The translations under genes were made by a program, and so were the position numbers. This document shows, piece after piece, positions 37,313-45,792 of a stretch of DNA of 64,000 nucleotides. Every line of letters starts with the position of its first letter. The first letter of the stretch is position 1. The stretch lies in assembly GCA_963769765.1 (NCBI GenBank), contig CAVYNA010000003.1:496001-560000 (forward strand), written 5' to 3'. The notes below the pieces were generated by a model. That model saw nothing but the letters and a program-made list of their open reading frames with translations, was not told the DNA's origin and made no database searches. The stretch comes from Bog-756 sp963769765. GTDB lineage: Bacteria > Actinomycetota > Acidimicrobiia > Acidimicrobiales > RAAP-2.

Positions 37313-38494
37313 ATGTCCGGAACCGTCATCGTCGCAGGAGCCCGCACCCCGATCGGCAAGCTCTCGGGAGCGCTCGGCGGGTTCGCGGCCACCGAGCTCG
37401 GCGGGTTTGCAATCGCGGGCGCGCTCGAGCGGGCGGGGATCAAGCCGGAGCAGGTCGACTACGTCTTCATGGGCCAGGTGCTGCAGGCAGGCGCCGGACA
37501 GATCACCGCACGCCAGGCGGCTGCGAATGCCGGCATCCCGATGACGGTGTGCGCGACCACCATCAACAAGGTCTGTCTCTCGGGTCTCAACGCGATCTAT
37601 CTCGCCGACCTCATGATCAATGCGGGCGAAGCGGAAATCGTGGTGGCGGGCGGCATGGAGTCGATGACCCAGGCGCCCTACCTGCTTCCGGGCGCGCGCG
37701 CCGGTTATCGGCTCGGTGACGGGACGATCGTCGATTCGATGATGTACGACGGGCTGTTCTGCGCGTTCGACCAATGCGCGATGGGTCTCGGCACCGAGCG
37801 CTACAACGGAGCGGACGGTGTCTCACGGGAGCGACAGGACGCGTTCTCTGCGCTCAGCCACGAGCGCGCCGCGGCTGCGATCAAGAGCGGGAAGTTCGCC
37901 GAGGAAATCGTCCCGGTGAGCGTGCCGCAGCGGAAGGGCGATCCACTGGTCGTCGACACCGACGAAGGGGTCCGGCCAGAGACGACCGCCGAGTCCCTGG
38001 GCAAGCTCCGTCCCGCCTTCGACAAGGAGGGAACCATCACGGCTGGCAACGCCTCGCAGATCTCCGATGGTTCGGCGGCGGTCATCGTCATGTCGAAGGC
38101 AAAGGCCGACGCCCTCGGAGTCACGCCGCTCGGCGAGCTGGTCAGCTACGGCCAGGTCGCAGGTCCCTCGCCGTCGCTCCTGCACCAGCCGAGCCACGCC
38201 ATCAAGGTCGCCCTCGAGAAGGGCCGACTCGCGGTTTCGGACATCGACCTCTTCGAGATCAACGAAGCGTTCGCCGCGGTCGGGCTGGCCTCTGCGGATG
38301 ACCTCGGCATCGGCGAGGACGTGACCAATGTCAACGGTGGCGCGATCGCGCTCGGCCACCCCGTCGGGATGTCCGGAACCCGCGTCGCGCTCACCGCACT
38401 GCTCGAGCTCAAGCGGCGCGGCGGCGGGACCGCGGCGGTCAGCCTGTGCGGCGGAGGCGGCCAGGGCGACGCGGCCGTCCTGCGGACGCTGTAG
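37313..38494 (+). CDS. Acetyl-CoA C-acetyltransferase (thiolase)
   Basis: Condenses two acetyl-CoA to acetoacetyl-CoA, the entry step of the EMC pathway. The 393-residue protein has the acylated Cys in INKVCLSGLNAI, the NEAFAAVGLAS block, GGAIALGHPVGMSGTR with the catalytic His, and the second Cys in SLCGGGGQGDA. GGAGG lies about 6 bases before ATG 37313. It is divergent from ccr. Confidence 0.93.
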   Translation: MSGTVIVAGARTPIGKLSGALGGFAATELGGFAIAGALERAGIKPEQVDYVFMGQVLQAGAGQITARQAAANAGIPMTVCATTINKVCLSGLNAIYLADLMINAGEAEIVVAGGMESMTQAPYLLPGARAGYRLGDGTIVDSMMYDGLFCAFDQCAMGLGTERYNGADGVSRERQDAFSALSHERAAAAIKSGKFAEEIVPVSVPQRKGDPLVVDTDEGVRPETTAESLGKLRPAFDKEGTITAGNASQISDGSAAVIVMSKAKADALGVTPLGELVSYGQVAGPSPSLLHQPSHAIKVALEKGRLAVSDIDLFEINEAFAAVGLASADDLGIGEDVTNVNGGAIALGHPVGMSGTRVALTALLELKRRGGGTAAVSLCGGGGQGDAAVLRTL

Positions 38495-38536
38495 CCCGAC
38501 CGGAGGCCATCTGATTGAGTAGACGCGGACCTCGGC

Positions 38537-39124
38537 TCAGTAGGGCGGTCTGAACAGCCCGACGAGCGTGCCGGTGGCGGGCATGGCCTCTGCCCACGAG
38601 CCGATCGGCAGCGCGATCACCGCGACCGAACAAGTCGGATACTCGCGACCCTCGAGTGCAGCACGTCCGGCTGAGGCGCCGACGTTGTCGGCGTCACCAT
38701 CGCCCTCGGCGAGCAGCTCCCAGGCGAGGCGCACGATGGTCGGATTGTGCCCGACCACGAGCGCGCTGGTGACCGCGTCATCGATCTCGCACACCACACG
38801 TAGGACGACGTCGGTCGTCGCGTCGTAGAGCGAGCGGAAAGATTCGACCGGCAGTCGACCCCCCATCCCCTTGCTCACCAGATCGGCCGTCTGACGGGTC
38901 CGCACCGCGGCCGAGCACAGCGCGAGCTCGGGTGCGTGGACTCCACGGAGACCGAGCGGACGCGGCTTTTCGGCGAGGCGCGCCCCGAGCGCGCTTGCAT
39001 CACGGCGACCGCGTGCTGTCAGTGGGCGTTCGCTGTCGCTCCCGCCCCTCGGCGCATCTGAGGCGGCCTTCCCGTGGCGGAGCAGCCAGAGGTGCCTGAC
39101 CTGCTCCCCGATGCGCTGCGGCAT
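38537..39124 (-). CDS. SixA-type histidine phosphatase
   Basis: A 195-residue histidine phosphatase superfamily member. The catalytic LLRHGKA near the start and the second His in VVGHNPTIV are present, with the Arg in RTRQTAD. SixA removes phosphate from phosphohistidine on phosphorelay or PTS proteins. Its partner here is not known. CACGAT lies 6 bases before ATG 39124. Confidence 0.85.
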   Translation of the reverse strand: MPQRIGEQVRHLWLLRHGKAASDAPRGGSDSERPLTARGRRDASALGARLAEKPRPLGLRGVHAPELALCSAAVRTRQTADLVSKGMGGRLPVESFRSLYDATTDVVLRVVCEIDDAVTSALVVGHNPTIVRLAWELLAEGDGDADNVGASAGRAALEGREYPTCSVAVIALPIGSWAEAMPATGTLVGLFRPPY

Positions 39125-39158
39125 ATCCCCATCGTGCCTCACCCGATCCGAGCGGTGC

Positions 39159-39764
39159 TCAGGCCTCCACCACGCGACGACCCTCGAGGGCACGACCCAA
39201 GGTCAGCTCGTCCGCATACTCGAGGTCTCCACCGACCGGGAGCCCACTTGCGATCCGCGTCACCACAAGACCGAGCGGATTGAGCAGACGCGCGAGGTAC
39301 ATGGCAGTCGTCTCGCCTTCGAGGTTCGGATTGGTGCAGAGGATGGCCTCCTTGATGCCCTCCTCGTCGATCCGCGCAAGCAGTTCACGGATACGGAGCT
39401 GATCGGGTCCGATGCCTTCGATGGGATTCAGTGCACCTTGCAGCACGTGGTAGGTGCCGGAGAATTCGCCGGTCCTCTCGACGGAGACGATGTCGCGGGG
39501 ATCCTCGACGACGCAGACCGAGGCGTGGTCACGTCGTGCGTCGGAACAGATCGCGCACAGCCCGCCTTCGGCCACGTTGAAGCACCGTGTGCAGAGGGTG
39601 ATCCGCTCTTTGACCGCGACGATCGCCTCCGCGAGGCGCATCGCATCCTCGGGTGCGACCTTGAGGAGATGGAAGGCGATGCGCTGGGCCGACTTCGGGC
39701 CGATGCCCGGCAGCCGTCCGAGCTCGTCGACGAGCGACTGGAGTGGTCCGGTGAAGACCGCCAC
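39159..39764 (-). CDS. recR: Recombination mediator RecR
   Basis: A 201-residue RecFOR-pathway protein. It shows the helix-hairpin-helix LGRLPGIGPKSAQRIAFHLL, a zinc finger (CTRCFNVAEGGLCAIC) and the Toprim motif VCVVEDPRDI. It starts at GTG directly against the dnaX stop with no spacer. The ybaB gene that usually lies between dnaX and recR is absent. Confidence 0.96.
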   Translation of the reverse strand: MAVFTGPLQSLVDELGRLPGIGPKSAQRIAFHLLKVAPEDAMRLAEAIVAVKERITLCTRCFNVAEGGLCAICSDARRDHASVCVVEDPRDIVSVERTGEFSGTYHVLQGALNPIEGIGPDQLRIRELLARIDEEGIKEAILCTNPNLEGETTAMYLARLLNPLGLVVTRIASGLPVGGDLEYADELTLGRALEGRRVVEA

Positions 39765-41633
39765 CTAGCCCACCTCCTCCGCCCCCGGAAACGCCTCGCG
39801 GAGCCGTGCTTCCGCCGAAGTGTCGACGTCGGCGATCTCGAGATTGTCGACGTCGAGCAGCTCTTCGATCGGCTCGGCCTCGTCGTCGGCGCCGGTCGGC
39901 GACTCGCCGGGTACCGGCTCACCCGACGGTGGCCGGGCCCGCCCGCCGCTCCGGACCGGCGGTGCGACGGGATCGGCCGTCGCACCGGCGTCGACCACCA
40001 GCGTGAGCCCGATCGGCGAGCCGAAGTGGGAGGAGAGCGCCGTCTCGATCTCGCCGCGGAGCTCCTCGCAGCGCTCGCGGTGGATCTCGTTCGGGAGTCC
40101 GAAGAGCGCCCGGTCGCCGTCGACACCGACGAAACGGCCGGCCTGATAGAGCGCCTTCGCCTTCGGGCGGAGCCGACCGATCACGTGGTCGCCCCATGCC
40201 TGGACGAGCTCGTCGCGGCTCGGGAGGGACACCGGACCACCCGCCGGCGTGGGCGCTGGCTCTTCCAGCAGGCGAGAAGCCGCGCTCGCGACAGCGGGCT
40301 CCGGTGGCAGTTCTTCACGGGGAGCCGAATTCGGCAACGATCGCCTGCGGACCGCGCCGAGCGTCATGGTGGGCGTCGTCGGACGGCCGGTCGCGACCTC
40401 GGTCGGTGCGGCAACTGGCTCCGCAACGGGCCCTTCGTCGACCGCCCCGACGGCAGGTTCGGGAGCCTGCAAGGGAGGTGGCTGACGGGACGCTGGACGG
40501 TCCGCGCCGCGTGGTCCCGCAGCGGCCTCGAGCCGTTCGATGCGCGTGAGAAGCGCTTCGGGCGAGTCGTCGGCCTCGGGGTGGGCGAGCCGCACCAGTG
40601 CCACCTCGAGGTTGACCCTCGGATCCGGCGAGTCGCGCATGGCGACCTGCGCGCGCCCGAGCGTCTCGGTCGCACGGACGAGTGCAGCCAACCCGACGCG
40701 GTCGGCCAGTCCCGTGATCGGATCGCCCGGGGAGCCTGTGTCGGCGACGAGCTCCGGTGCCACGAGGGACAAGAACCCCTGCCGGAGCCGGTCCACCAGG
40801 TCGACCGCGAGCTGCTGGGGGCTGAAGCCTGCAGCTGTCAGATGGGCGACGGCGACCATCGCACGACTGACGTCGCGCTCGGCCAGTGCCTCGACGATCT
40901 CGTCGACCTCGGGTAGGTCGTCTTCGACCTCGTCGGAGGCGAGGACCTGGTCGAGAACGGAGAGTGCGTCTCTGGCGGAGCCACGACCTCGGCGCACAGC
41001 CAGGTCGATCGCCGCGTCGGTGAGCTCGAGCCCGGCGTCCTCGCGGACCTGGTCGAGCAGGTCGCCGAGCGTGTCTTGCCCGAGCAGTCGGAACTCGAAG
41101 TGCTGGGTCCGGCTGCGGATCGTGGGGAGCACCTTCTGCGGGTCGGTCGTCGCGAGCACGAAGACCACGTGCGACGGCGGCTCCTCCAAGGTTTTGAGCA
41201 GGGCGTTGGACGCCGCGGTCGAGAGCATGTGGACCTCGTCGACGATGTAGACCTTCTGCCGTCCCGGTGTGCCGAGCGCCGCGTGCGAGACGAGGTCGCG
41301 CATCGCTTCGACCCCGTTATTGGACGCTGCGTCGAGCTCGTGGACGTCCAAGGACGTCCCCTTCGTGATCTCGATGCAGGAGACGCAGACCCCGCACGGC
41401 TCGCCGTCGTGAAGGTCCGTGCAATTGAGCGCCTTTGCCAGGATTCGGGCGGTCGATGTCTTGCCAGTCCCGCGTGGTCCGCTGAAGAGGTAGGCGTGCG
41501 CGACGCGACCGTCGCGGACCGAGTTGCGGAGTGCGAGAACGACGTGGTCCTGTCCGCGGACCTCGGCGAAGCTCGACGGCCGGAAGCGCCGGTAGAGCGC
41601 CTGGTACGGCGGGTCGTCGGTCGGCTCGGCCAT
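39765..41633 (-). CDS. dnaX: DNA polymerase III subunits gamma/tau
   Basis: The clamp-loader ATPase of 622 residues. Walker A GPRGTGKTS (residues 52-60), the zinc-binding CGVCVSC, Walker B VYIDEVHMLS-like VYIVDEVHML, the SRC-like region and sensor-2 follow in order. The C-terminal half has a Pro/Ala-rich linker (about residues 365-460) and the tau domain. No slippery site for a gamma product was noticed. TAGGCT lies 8 bases before ATG 41633. The SRP RNA gene is just upstream. Confidence 0.95.
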   Translation of the reverse strand: MAEPTDDPPYQALYRRFRPSSFAEVRGQDHVVLALRNSVRDGRVAHAYLFSGPRGTGKTSTARILAKALNCTDLHDGEPCGVCVSCIEITKGTSLDVHELDAASNNGVEAMRDLVSHAALGTPGRQKVYIVDEVHMLSTAASNALLKTLEEPPSHVVFVLATTDPQKVLPTIRSRTQHFEFRLLGQDTLGDLLDQVREDAGLELTDAAIDLAVRRGRGSARDALSVLDQVLASDEVEDDLPEVDEIVEALAERDVSRAMVAVAHLTAAGFSPQQLAVDLVDRLRQGFLSLVAPELVADTGSPGDPITGLADRVGLAALVRATETLGRAQVAMRDSPDPRVNLEVALVRLAHPEADDSPEALLTRIERLEAAAGPRGADRPASRQPPPLQAPEPAVGAVDEGPVAEPVAAPTEVATGRPTTPTMTLGAVRRRSLPNSAPREELPPEPAVASAASRLLEEPAPTPAGGPVSLPSRDELVQAWGDHVIGRLRPKAKALYQAGRFVGVDGDRALFGLPNEIHRERCEELRGEIETALSSHFGSPIGLTLVVDAGATADPVAPPVRSGGRARPPSGEPVPGESPTGADDEAEPIEELLDVDNLEIADVDTSAEARLREAFPGAEEVG

Positions 41634-41726
41634 GTGCGGTGAGCCTAATCGGGCACACGTCGGCCCCTCCCCGGACCGGACGACGACCGTGGTCATTCCT
41701 CGACGACGGTCACCGCTGCCTGTGCT

Positions 41727-41861
41727 CCGGGTGTCCGGTGCGACGGCCAGATTGACTGCGGCACACGAGCCAACCCGCTGAGAGCTGCTGCCTTCCGACC
41801 CTGACTCGATTCACAGGAGCTCGTTGCGCAGGACCCAGCCGTCGCACCCGACACCGGGCGC
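41727..41861 (-). ncRNA. ffs: Signal recognition particle RNA (bacterial small type)
   Basis: The minus strand carries the SRP core GTCGGAAGGCAGCAGCTC, with the GGAA/AGCAG internal loops bound by Ffh. Outer arms pair perfectly as GGTGCGACGG (5', 41848-41839) with CCGTCGCACC (3', 41746-41737), and GGTGTC with GACACC extends the stem outward. A TACGAT box at 41873-41868 fits transcription start near 41861. Ends are approximate. Its place next to dnaX is common. Confidence 0.9.
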
Positions 41862-42032
41862 TCCGCGATCGTACCGCCGTGATCGGAGGTCGGCGGATGG
41901 CGGTCGGCGGCCTCCGGTGATGCGGACGGGGCCGAGGGCTGAGGGAGGGGCAAAGGGGGAGGGACCCCGTGGGGGGCGGAGTAGCCTGTCGAAGCTCGAA
42001 GACCTGGCCACCGCGGGTCGGCTCGGGTGTCG

Positions 42033-42117
42033 GGAGGTGTGCGAGAGCGGCCGAATCGGCACGACTGGAAATCGTGTGTGGGGCAACCCACCGTGGGTTC
42101 AAATCCCACCGCCTCCG
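42033..42117 (+). tRNA. trnS: tRNA-Ser (GGA anticodon)
   Basis: A class II tRNA with long variable arm: acceptor GGAGGTG/CGCCTCC, anticodon stem CACGA/TCGTG with loop CTGGAAA, T-arm GGGTTCAAATCCC. CCA is encoded at 42118-42120. It lies 15 bases before tadA. Confidence 0.95.
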
Positions 42118-42132
42118 CCATGAGGATTGATC

Positions 42133-42624
42133 GTGGACGTTGAGTCCTCCGGAGGCGCGGCCGAGGCATCCATCGACGATGCCGAGGCGATGGGGCTGGC
42201 CCTCGCGGAGGCCGGTCGCGCTCCGGCGCACGGCGACGTACCGGTCGGGGCCGTCGCGCTCTACGACGGTGCGGTGATCGCGACCCGCCACAACGAGCGC
42301 GAGCTGCGGAGCGATCCGTTCGCCCACGCCGAGCTGTTGGCCCTGTCCGACGCCGCGACCGTCGTCGGTTCGTGGCGGCTCACCGGTGTCACCCTGGTCG
42401 TGACGCTCGAACCGTGCCCGATGTGTGCAGGGGGTCTCGTCGCGAGTCGGTTGGGTCGGCTCGTCTACGGGGCTGCAGACTCGAAGGCGGGCGCCTGCGG
42501 ATCGCTGTACAACCTGTGTGCCGATCCGAGGCTCAACCACGAGGTGCCGATGACCGCCGGGGTGCGGGCGGACGAGGCGTCCGCGCTGCTCTCGGCGTTC
42601 TTCGCCCACCGTCGCCGCGAGTAG
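42133..42624 (+). CDS. tadA: tRNA(adenine-34) deaminase
   Basis: Deaminates A34 to inosine in tRNA-Arg(ACG). The 163-residue protein shows the cytidine-deaminase zinc site: His and Glu in AHAELLAL, and TLEPCPMCAGGLV. The C-terminal SLYNLCADPRLNHEVPM block is specific for TadA. GTG 42133 is preferred because GAGGA lies 6 bases upstream; TTG 42127 is possible. It sits between two serine tRNA genes. Confidence 0.93.
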   Translation: MDVESSGGAAEASIDDAEAMGLALAEAGRAPAHGDVPVGAVALYDGAVIATRHNERELRSDPFAHAELLALSDAATVVGSWRLTGVTLVVTLEPCPMCAGGLVASRLGRLVYGAADSKAGACGSLYNLCADPRLNHEVPMTAGVRADEASALLSAFFAHRRRE

Positions 42625-42634
42625 CCTTTCGGCC

Positions 42635-42720
42635 GGAGGGATGCGAGAGTGGCCGAATCGGGCGGTCTCGAAAACCGTTGTGCCTCATGGGTACCGTGGG
42701 TTCGAATCCCACTCCCTCCG
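42635..42720 (+). tRNA. trnS: tRNA-Ser (CGA anticodon)
   Basis: A class II tRNA: acceptor GGAGGGA/TCCCTCC, anticodon stem GCGGT/ACCGT with loop CTCGAAA, T-arm GGGTTCGAATCCC. CCA is not encoded. It starts 10 bases after the tadA stop. Confidence 0.95.
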
Positions 42721-42912
42721 CTCTGTGATGTCCCACGACATGGGCAACTGCTGTCGCGAGACATCGTGGACAGTGGTCGGTGCCGCGGCTGTGGTTGATC
42801 GACCTTGGTCGGATCAGCCGAAACCGGACCAGGAGGATCGATCGATCGCTGCCTGCCGGACGTAGACTGCTGTGGCAAGAATTCTTCGACGCGAACGGGG
42901 GAAGACCTGACC

Positions 42913-43308
42913 GTGAGAAGAGCTCGTTTCCCCTTCGCTCTGTCTCTCCCCTTCATCGTCGTCGCGCTCGTGGCCCTGCCAACTCCGGCCAGTGCGCGCA
43001 CCACTCCCGTGACCGGCACCTATGCACTCGTCGTCACATGGTCCGGCCTACCGCCGACCAACCTGACGCTCAAGCTTCACAGGAGTGGTCACTGCTCGCT
43101 GACGCCATGGGTGCTGAGCCACCACAATTCCTGCGTATGGACAGTGGGGACAAAGGCGTCATTCGACATGACCTTGAGCAATCCCGCACTCCCGTCCGCC
43201 ACGTACACAGGGCTCGTGACATCGACCGGACTCAACAGCGCGAGTGCACCGGGCTCGGTCTCGAACTCAGTCGGCGCCAGCGGAACGTGGTACGCCACAA
43301 GAGGCTGA
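42913..43308 (+). CDS. Secreted protein of unknown function
   Basis: A 131-residue protein with a clear Sec signal peptide: basic VRRAR, hydrophobic FALSLPFIVVALVAL, and a cleavage site after PASA (about residue 28). The mature part is small, Thr/Ser-rich and has two Cys (HCSLT and NSCVW) that could form one disulfide. GGGGGAAG precedes the GTG start. No family recognised. The 190 bases before it, after tRNA-Ser, show nothing recognisable. Confidence 0.65.
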   Translation: MRRARFPFALSLPFIVVALVALPTPASARTTPVTGTYALVVTWSGLPPTNLTLKLHRSGHCSLTPWVLSHHNSCVWTVGTKASFDMTLSNPALPSATYTGLVTSTGLNSASAPGSVSNSVGASGTWYATRG

Positions 43309-43328
43309 CCCCACGGTGTCGCACTTGT

Positions 43329-44072
43329 TCACGAGTTGGGACCGAAGCGGTCCCAGTCCCAGTTCATCATCGACTCGAACGGAGCGGCCAGCACGACACG
43401 CGACGGCGCGTCGGACCAGTGCCCGTCGACGAGTGGCGCAACGTGCCGGCCGACGACGGAGGGTTCATCGTCGAGGTAGCAGACGGTCATCCGGAACCTG
43501 CCTTCGGTGAACATGGTGCGCCTCATCAGGCCGGACGTGGCAAAAATCCAGACGCCTGCAACGCCCGGCACCGACACAAGCTCCGGCACGATGTCGACGT
43601 GCATCTTTTGAAGGAAGTCGTCCTGGTCGGCGCCGCGTGTGAGTTCTTCGACGAGCAGGTAGAGGCCCCGGTGGGGCCGGAAAGGGACGACCTCTGGTGA
43701 GACGAGGACACGTGGCGCGACGTGGGCCTCGAGAAGGGTCAGCGCACCCTTGTACTGGGAGGGCAGCGACTCCGGGAAACGCCCGAGCTCGGCCAGGTGG
43801 TCCCCCAGCCGGATGAATTCGTCGACGGTCCGATCGACGGGATCGCCCATCAGGTACAACACGACGTGGTCGACGAGCGACCACCCGTCGGCGCCGCCCG
43901 CCCGCGCGGCGCGGCACGCCGACGTCGAGGCCCACCGCTGTCCGTGGATCATTCCCGGCAGCTGGTACTGCTCCGGCAGGTGGTCCAACTGGTGCCACTC
44001 GAGGTACGGACGGTCGTCTCCGGTCGTCGAGGGATGGGAGAGCGAGAAGAACCCGACCTTGACCCGGTTCAT
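43329..44072 (-). CDS. Conserved-looking protein of unknown function linked to an LLM oxidoreductase
   Basis: A 247-residue soluble protein with two similar halves (each with an aromatic-rich YLEWHQLDHLPEQYQ or FLQKMHVDIVPEL-like stretch), which suggests a tandem dimeric alpha/beta-barrel (EthD-like) fold. No catalytic motif is recognised. Its ATG overlaps the stop of the LLM-family oxidoreductase (ATGA), so the two are made together and may act on the same substrate. Confidence 0.65.
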   Translation of the reverse strand: MNRVKVGFFSLSHPSTTGDDRPYLEWHQLDHLPEQYQLPGMIHGQRWASTSACRAARAGGADGWSLVDHVVLYLMGDPVDRTVDEFIRLGDHLAELGRFPESLPSQYKGALTLLEAHVAPRVLVSPEVVPFRPHRGLYLLVEELTRGADQDDFLQKMHVDIVPELVSVPGVAGVWIFATSGLMRRTMFTEGRFRMTVCYLDDEPSVVGRHVAPLVDGHWSDAPSRVVLAAPFESMMNWDWDRFGPNS

Positions 44073-45031
44073 CGGACCTCCGTGCGGGTCGTCGGCTCCA
44101 TCCCTCGGACGAGCTCGGCCATCGCCGCCAGCTGCTCGAGATAGTGGGCGAGGGAGTGGTGCACGAACCCCAGCTGGAGGCCGGTCGCCCCGGCCTCGGT
44201 CAGTCGGTGCACCACCTTCCTCGTACCGTCGGGATCTCCGAGTGGATCGAGGGGCCGACCGTTCTGCAGGATCACTTCGAGTGAGCCCGTGCGCTCCGCC
44301 CAGGCCGCCGTGTCCCGGGCGCGTTCGATCATCGCGGCCACGTCGACAGCTCTGATCGAGAAGGGCACCCAGCCGTCGCCGAGCTCCACCGCTCGCCGGA
44401 GCGACCGGGCCGTCCGACCGCCGATCCAGATCGGAACTGCGGACTGCCGTGCGCAGGGATCGAGTACCACGTCCCCATAGTTGAAGTACGTCCCCTCGTA
44501 GGTCGGTCGCTCGGTCGAGAGGGAGACGCGCAGCGCGGAGATCGCGTCGTCAGCGCGGGCCCCACGGTCGACGAAGGGAGCTCCGAGGAGTTCGAACTCC
44601 TCCTCGAGCGAACCGACACCCAGACCGAGGATCAGGCGCCCTCTCGCCACCTGATCGAGCGTTCCGTAGCGTTTCGCGATCTCGAGCGGATGGTGGTATC
44701 CGAGGACGAGCACGTTGGTGGCGAGACGGATGCGGGAGGTCACCGCGGCCAGGTATCCGAATGTCGCGAGGGGATCCCAGTAACGACTGCCGCGTGCGTC
44801 GGCGACGTTGGACGGAATGACGACGTGCTCGCTGCAGGTCAGGTGGAAGTAGCCGAGCGATTCCGCGGCCCGTGCGATGGCGACGACGTCGTCGATGTCC
44901 CCGTCGACCTCCCAGGCCGCATGCCCACCGGGGAGGAGGGTGAGGACCGGCGTCGTGATCCCCATCCGGATCGGCAGATCAGTGCGCGGGTCCTGCGCCG
45001 CCGGCTTCCCGCTGTCGCCCTGTACGGCCAC
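44069..45031 (-). CDS. Luciferase-like (probably F420-dependent) oxidoreductase
   Basis: A 320-residue TIM-barrel protein of the LLM superfamily. It shows LTCSEHVVIPSN, ATNVLVLGYHHPLEIAKRYGTLDQ, GRLILGLGVGSLEEEFELLG and VPIWIGGRTARSLRRAVELGDGW. In actinobacteria such proteins mostly use coenzyme F420; FMN use cannot be excluded. GAAGGAGGG precedes the GTG start. It is coupled to the unknown protein downstream. Confidence 0.85.
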   Translation of the reverse strand: MAVQGDSGKPAAQDPRTDLPIRMGITTPVLTLLPGGHAAWEVDGDIDDVVAIARAAESLGYFHLTCSEHVVIPSNVADARGSRYWDPLATFGYLAAVTSRIRLATNVLVLGYHHPLEIAKRYGTLDQVARGRLILGLGVGSLEEEFELLGAPFVDRGARADDAISALRVSLSTERPTYEGTYFNYGDVVLDPCARQSAVPIWIGGRTARSLRRAVELGDGWVPFSIRAVDVAAMIERARDTAAWAERTGSLEVILQNGRPLDPLGDPDGTRKVVHRLTEAGATGLQLGFVHHSLAHYLEQLAAMAELVRGMEPTTRTEVR

Positions 45032-45184
45032 GTTCCCTCCTTCGGGCGGTCAGTTCGACCGGGGCGAAGCTAGCACCGCGCAATCTGCGGTCTTCGGTCC
45101 GCCGAGCCGAGCTCCCACGCTCCGGATGCTCGAGGCGAGGTGCGCGCCGACCTCATTGCCCGCGACGGTCCGATGCAGTCGTGG

Positions 45185-45526
45185 CTACCCACTGGTCCCG
45201 ACGATCGGAGCACCCGAGAGGAGCTCACCGAGCAGGTGCGATGCCGCCGCCTCGAATCGAGAGGCGTCGTGATACGGACGAGCGACGAGCATGGCGCCTT
45301 CCAGACTTCCGACGATGATCCGCGCACGCTGACCCGCGGATCCGTCGAACTGCAGTGTCCCCTCGCTCCGTCCAAGCTCGAGCACCCGAGCGAGCCAGAC
45401 TTCGTTGAGGTCGAGGAAGTCCACGACCGCGTCCCGCATCAGTCCGGGGAGTGTCTGGTGCTCGGCAGCCAGCATGCCGCACAGGCACATCCGCTCGTCT
45501 CGAAGCACAGGAGGTCCAGATGACAC
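45185..45526 (-). pseudogene. TetR-family regulator remnant lacking the DNA-binding domain
   Basis: The frame encodes only the C-terminal ligand/dimer part of a TetR-type regulator (CLCGMLAAEHQTLPGLM, then ARIIVGSLEGAMLVARPYHD and HLLGELLSG). The N-terminal helix-turn-helix is missing. Where it should lie, the opposite strand carries the DUF1059 gene. It was probably truncated by rearrangement and is unlikely to bind DNA. Confidence 0.6.
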
Positions 45527-45699
45527 GCAAGACTGCCGACTGCCGAGAGATGCCGAGCGAAAGCGGGTGCACGCTCACCATCTCCGGAGAAGAAGAGGAA
45601 GTGGTTCGGGCCGCAGCCATGCACGCTGCCGACGTCCACGGCCACGTCGACGGGCCCGAACTCCGCGACCAGATCCGGGGGATGCTGAAGGTCGAGTAG
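45520..45699 (+). CDS. DUF1059 family small protein
   Basis: A 59-residue protein matching DUF1059: two Cys in MTRKTADCREMPSESGC, then ISGEEEEVVRAAAMHAADVHG and a short end. AGGAGG lies 5 bases before the ATG, a near-ideal site. The Cys pair may bind metal; function unknown. It lies at the broken end of the TetR remnant. Confidence 0.8.
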   Translation: MTRKTADCREMPSESGCTLTISGEEEEVVRAAAMHAADVHGHVDGPELRDQIRGMLKVE

Positions 45700-45755
45700 G
45701 CCGACAGGCACCCCGGCCGAGCCGGATGACCGGGACATCGGTCCGATCCGGATCG

Positions 45756-45791
45756 CCGGGTGCTCCGGGTGCTCCGGGTGCTCCGGGTGCC
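45756..45791. repeat. 9-bp tandem repeat, four copies
   Basis: CCGGGTGCT occurs three times, followed by CCGGGTGCC. The array ends one base before the stop codon of the Rrf2-type gene (minus strand), so it lies just 3' of that gene and may vary in length. Confidence 0.95.
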
Positions 45792-45792
45792 T

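Noticed and set aside
39765..41633. Programmed frameshift in dnaX for a gamma product
   Set aside because: No A-rich slippery run with a following stem was noticed.
41727..41861. Short open frames antisense to the SRP RNA
   Set aside because: The conserved SRP core and paired arms explain the sequence.
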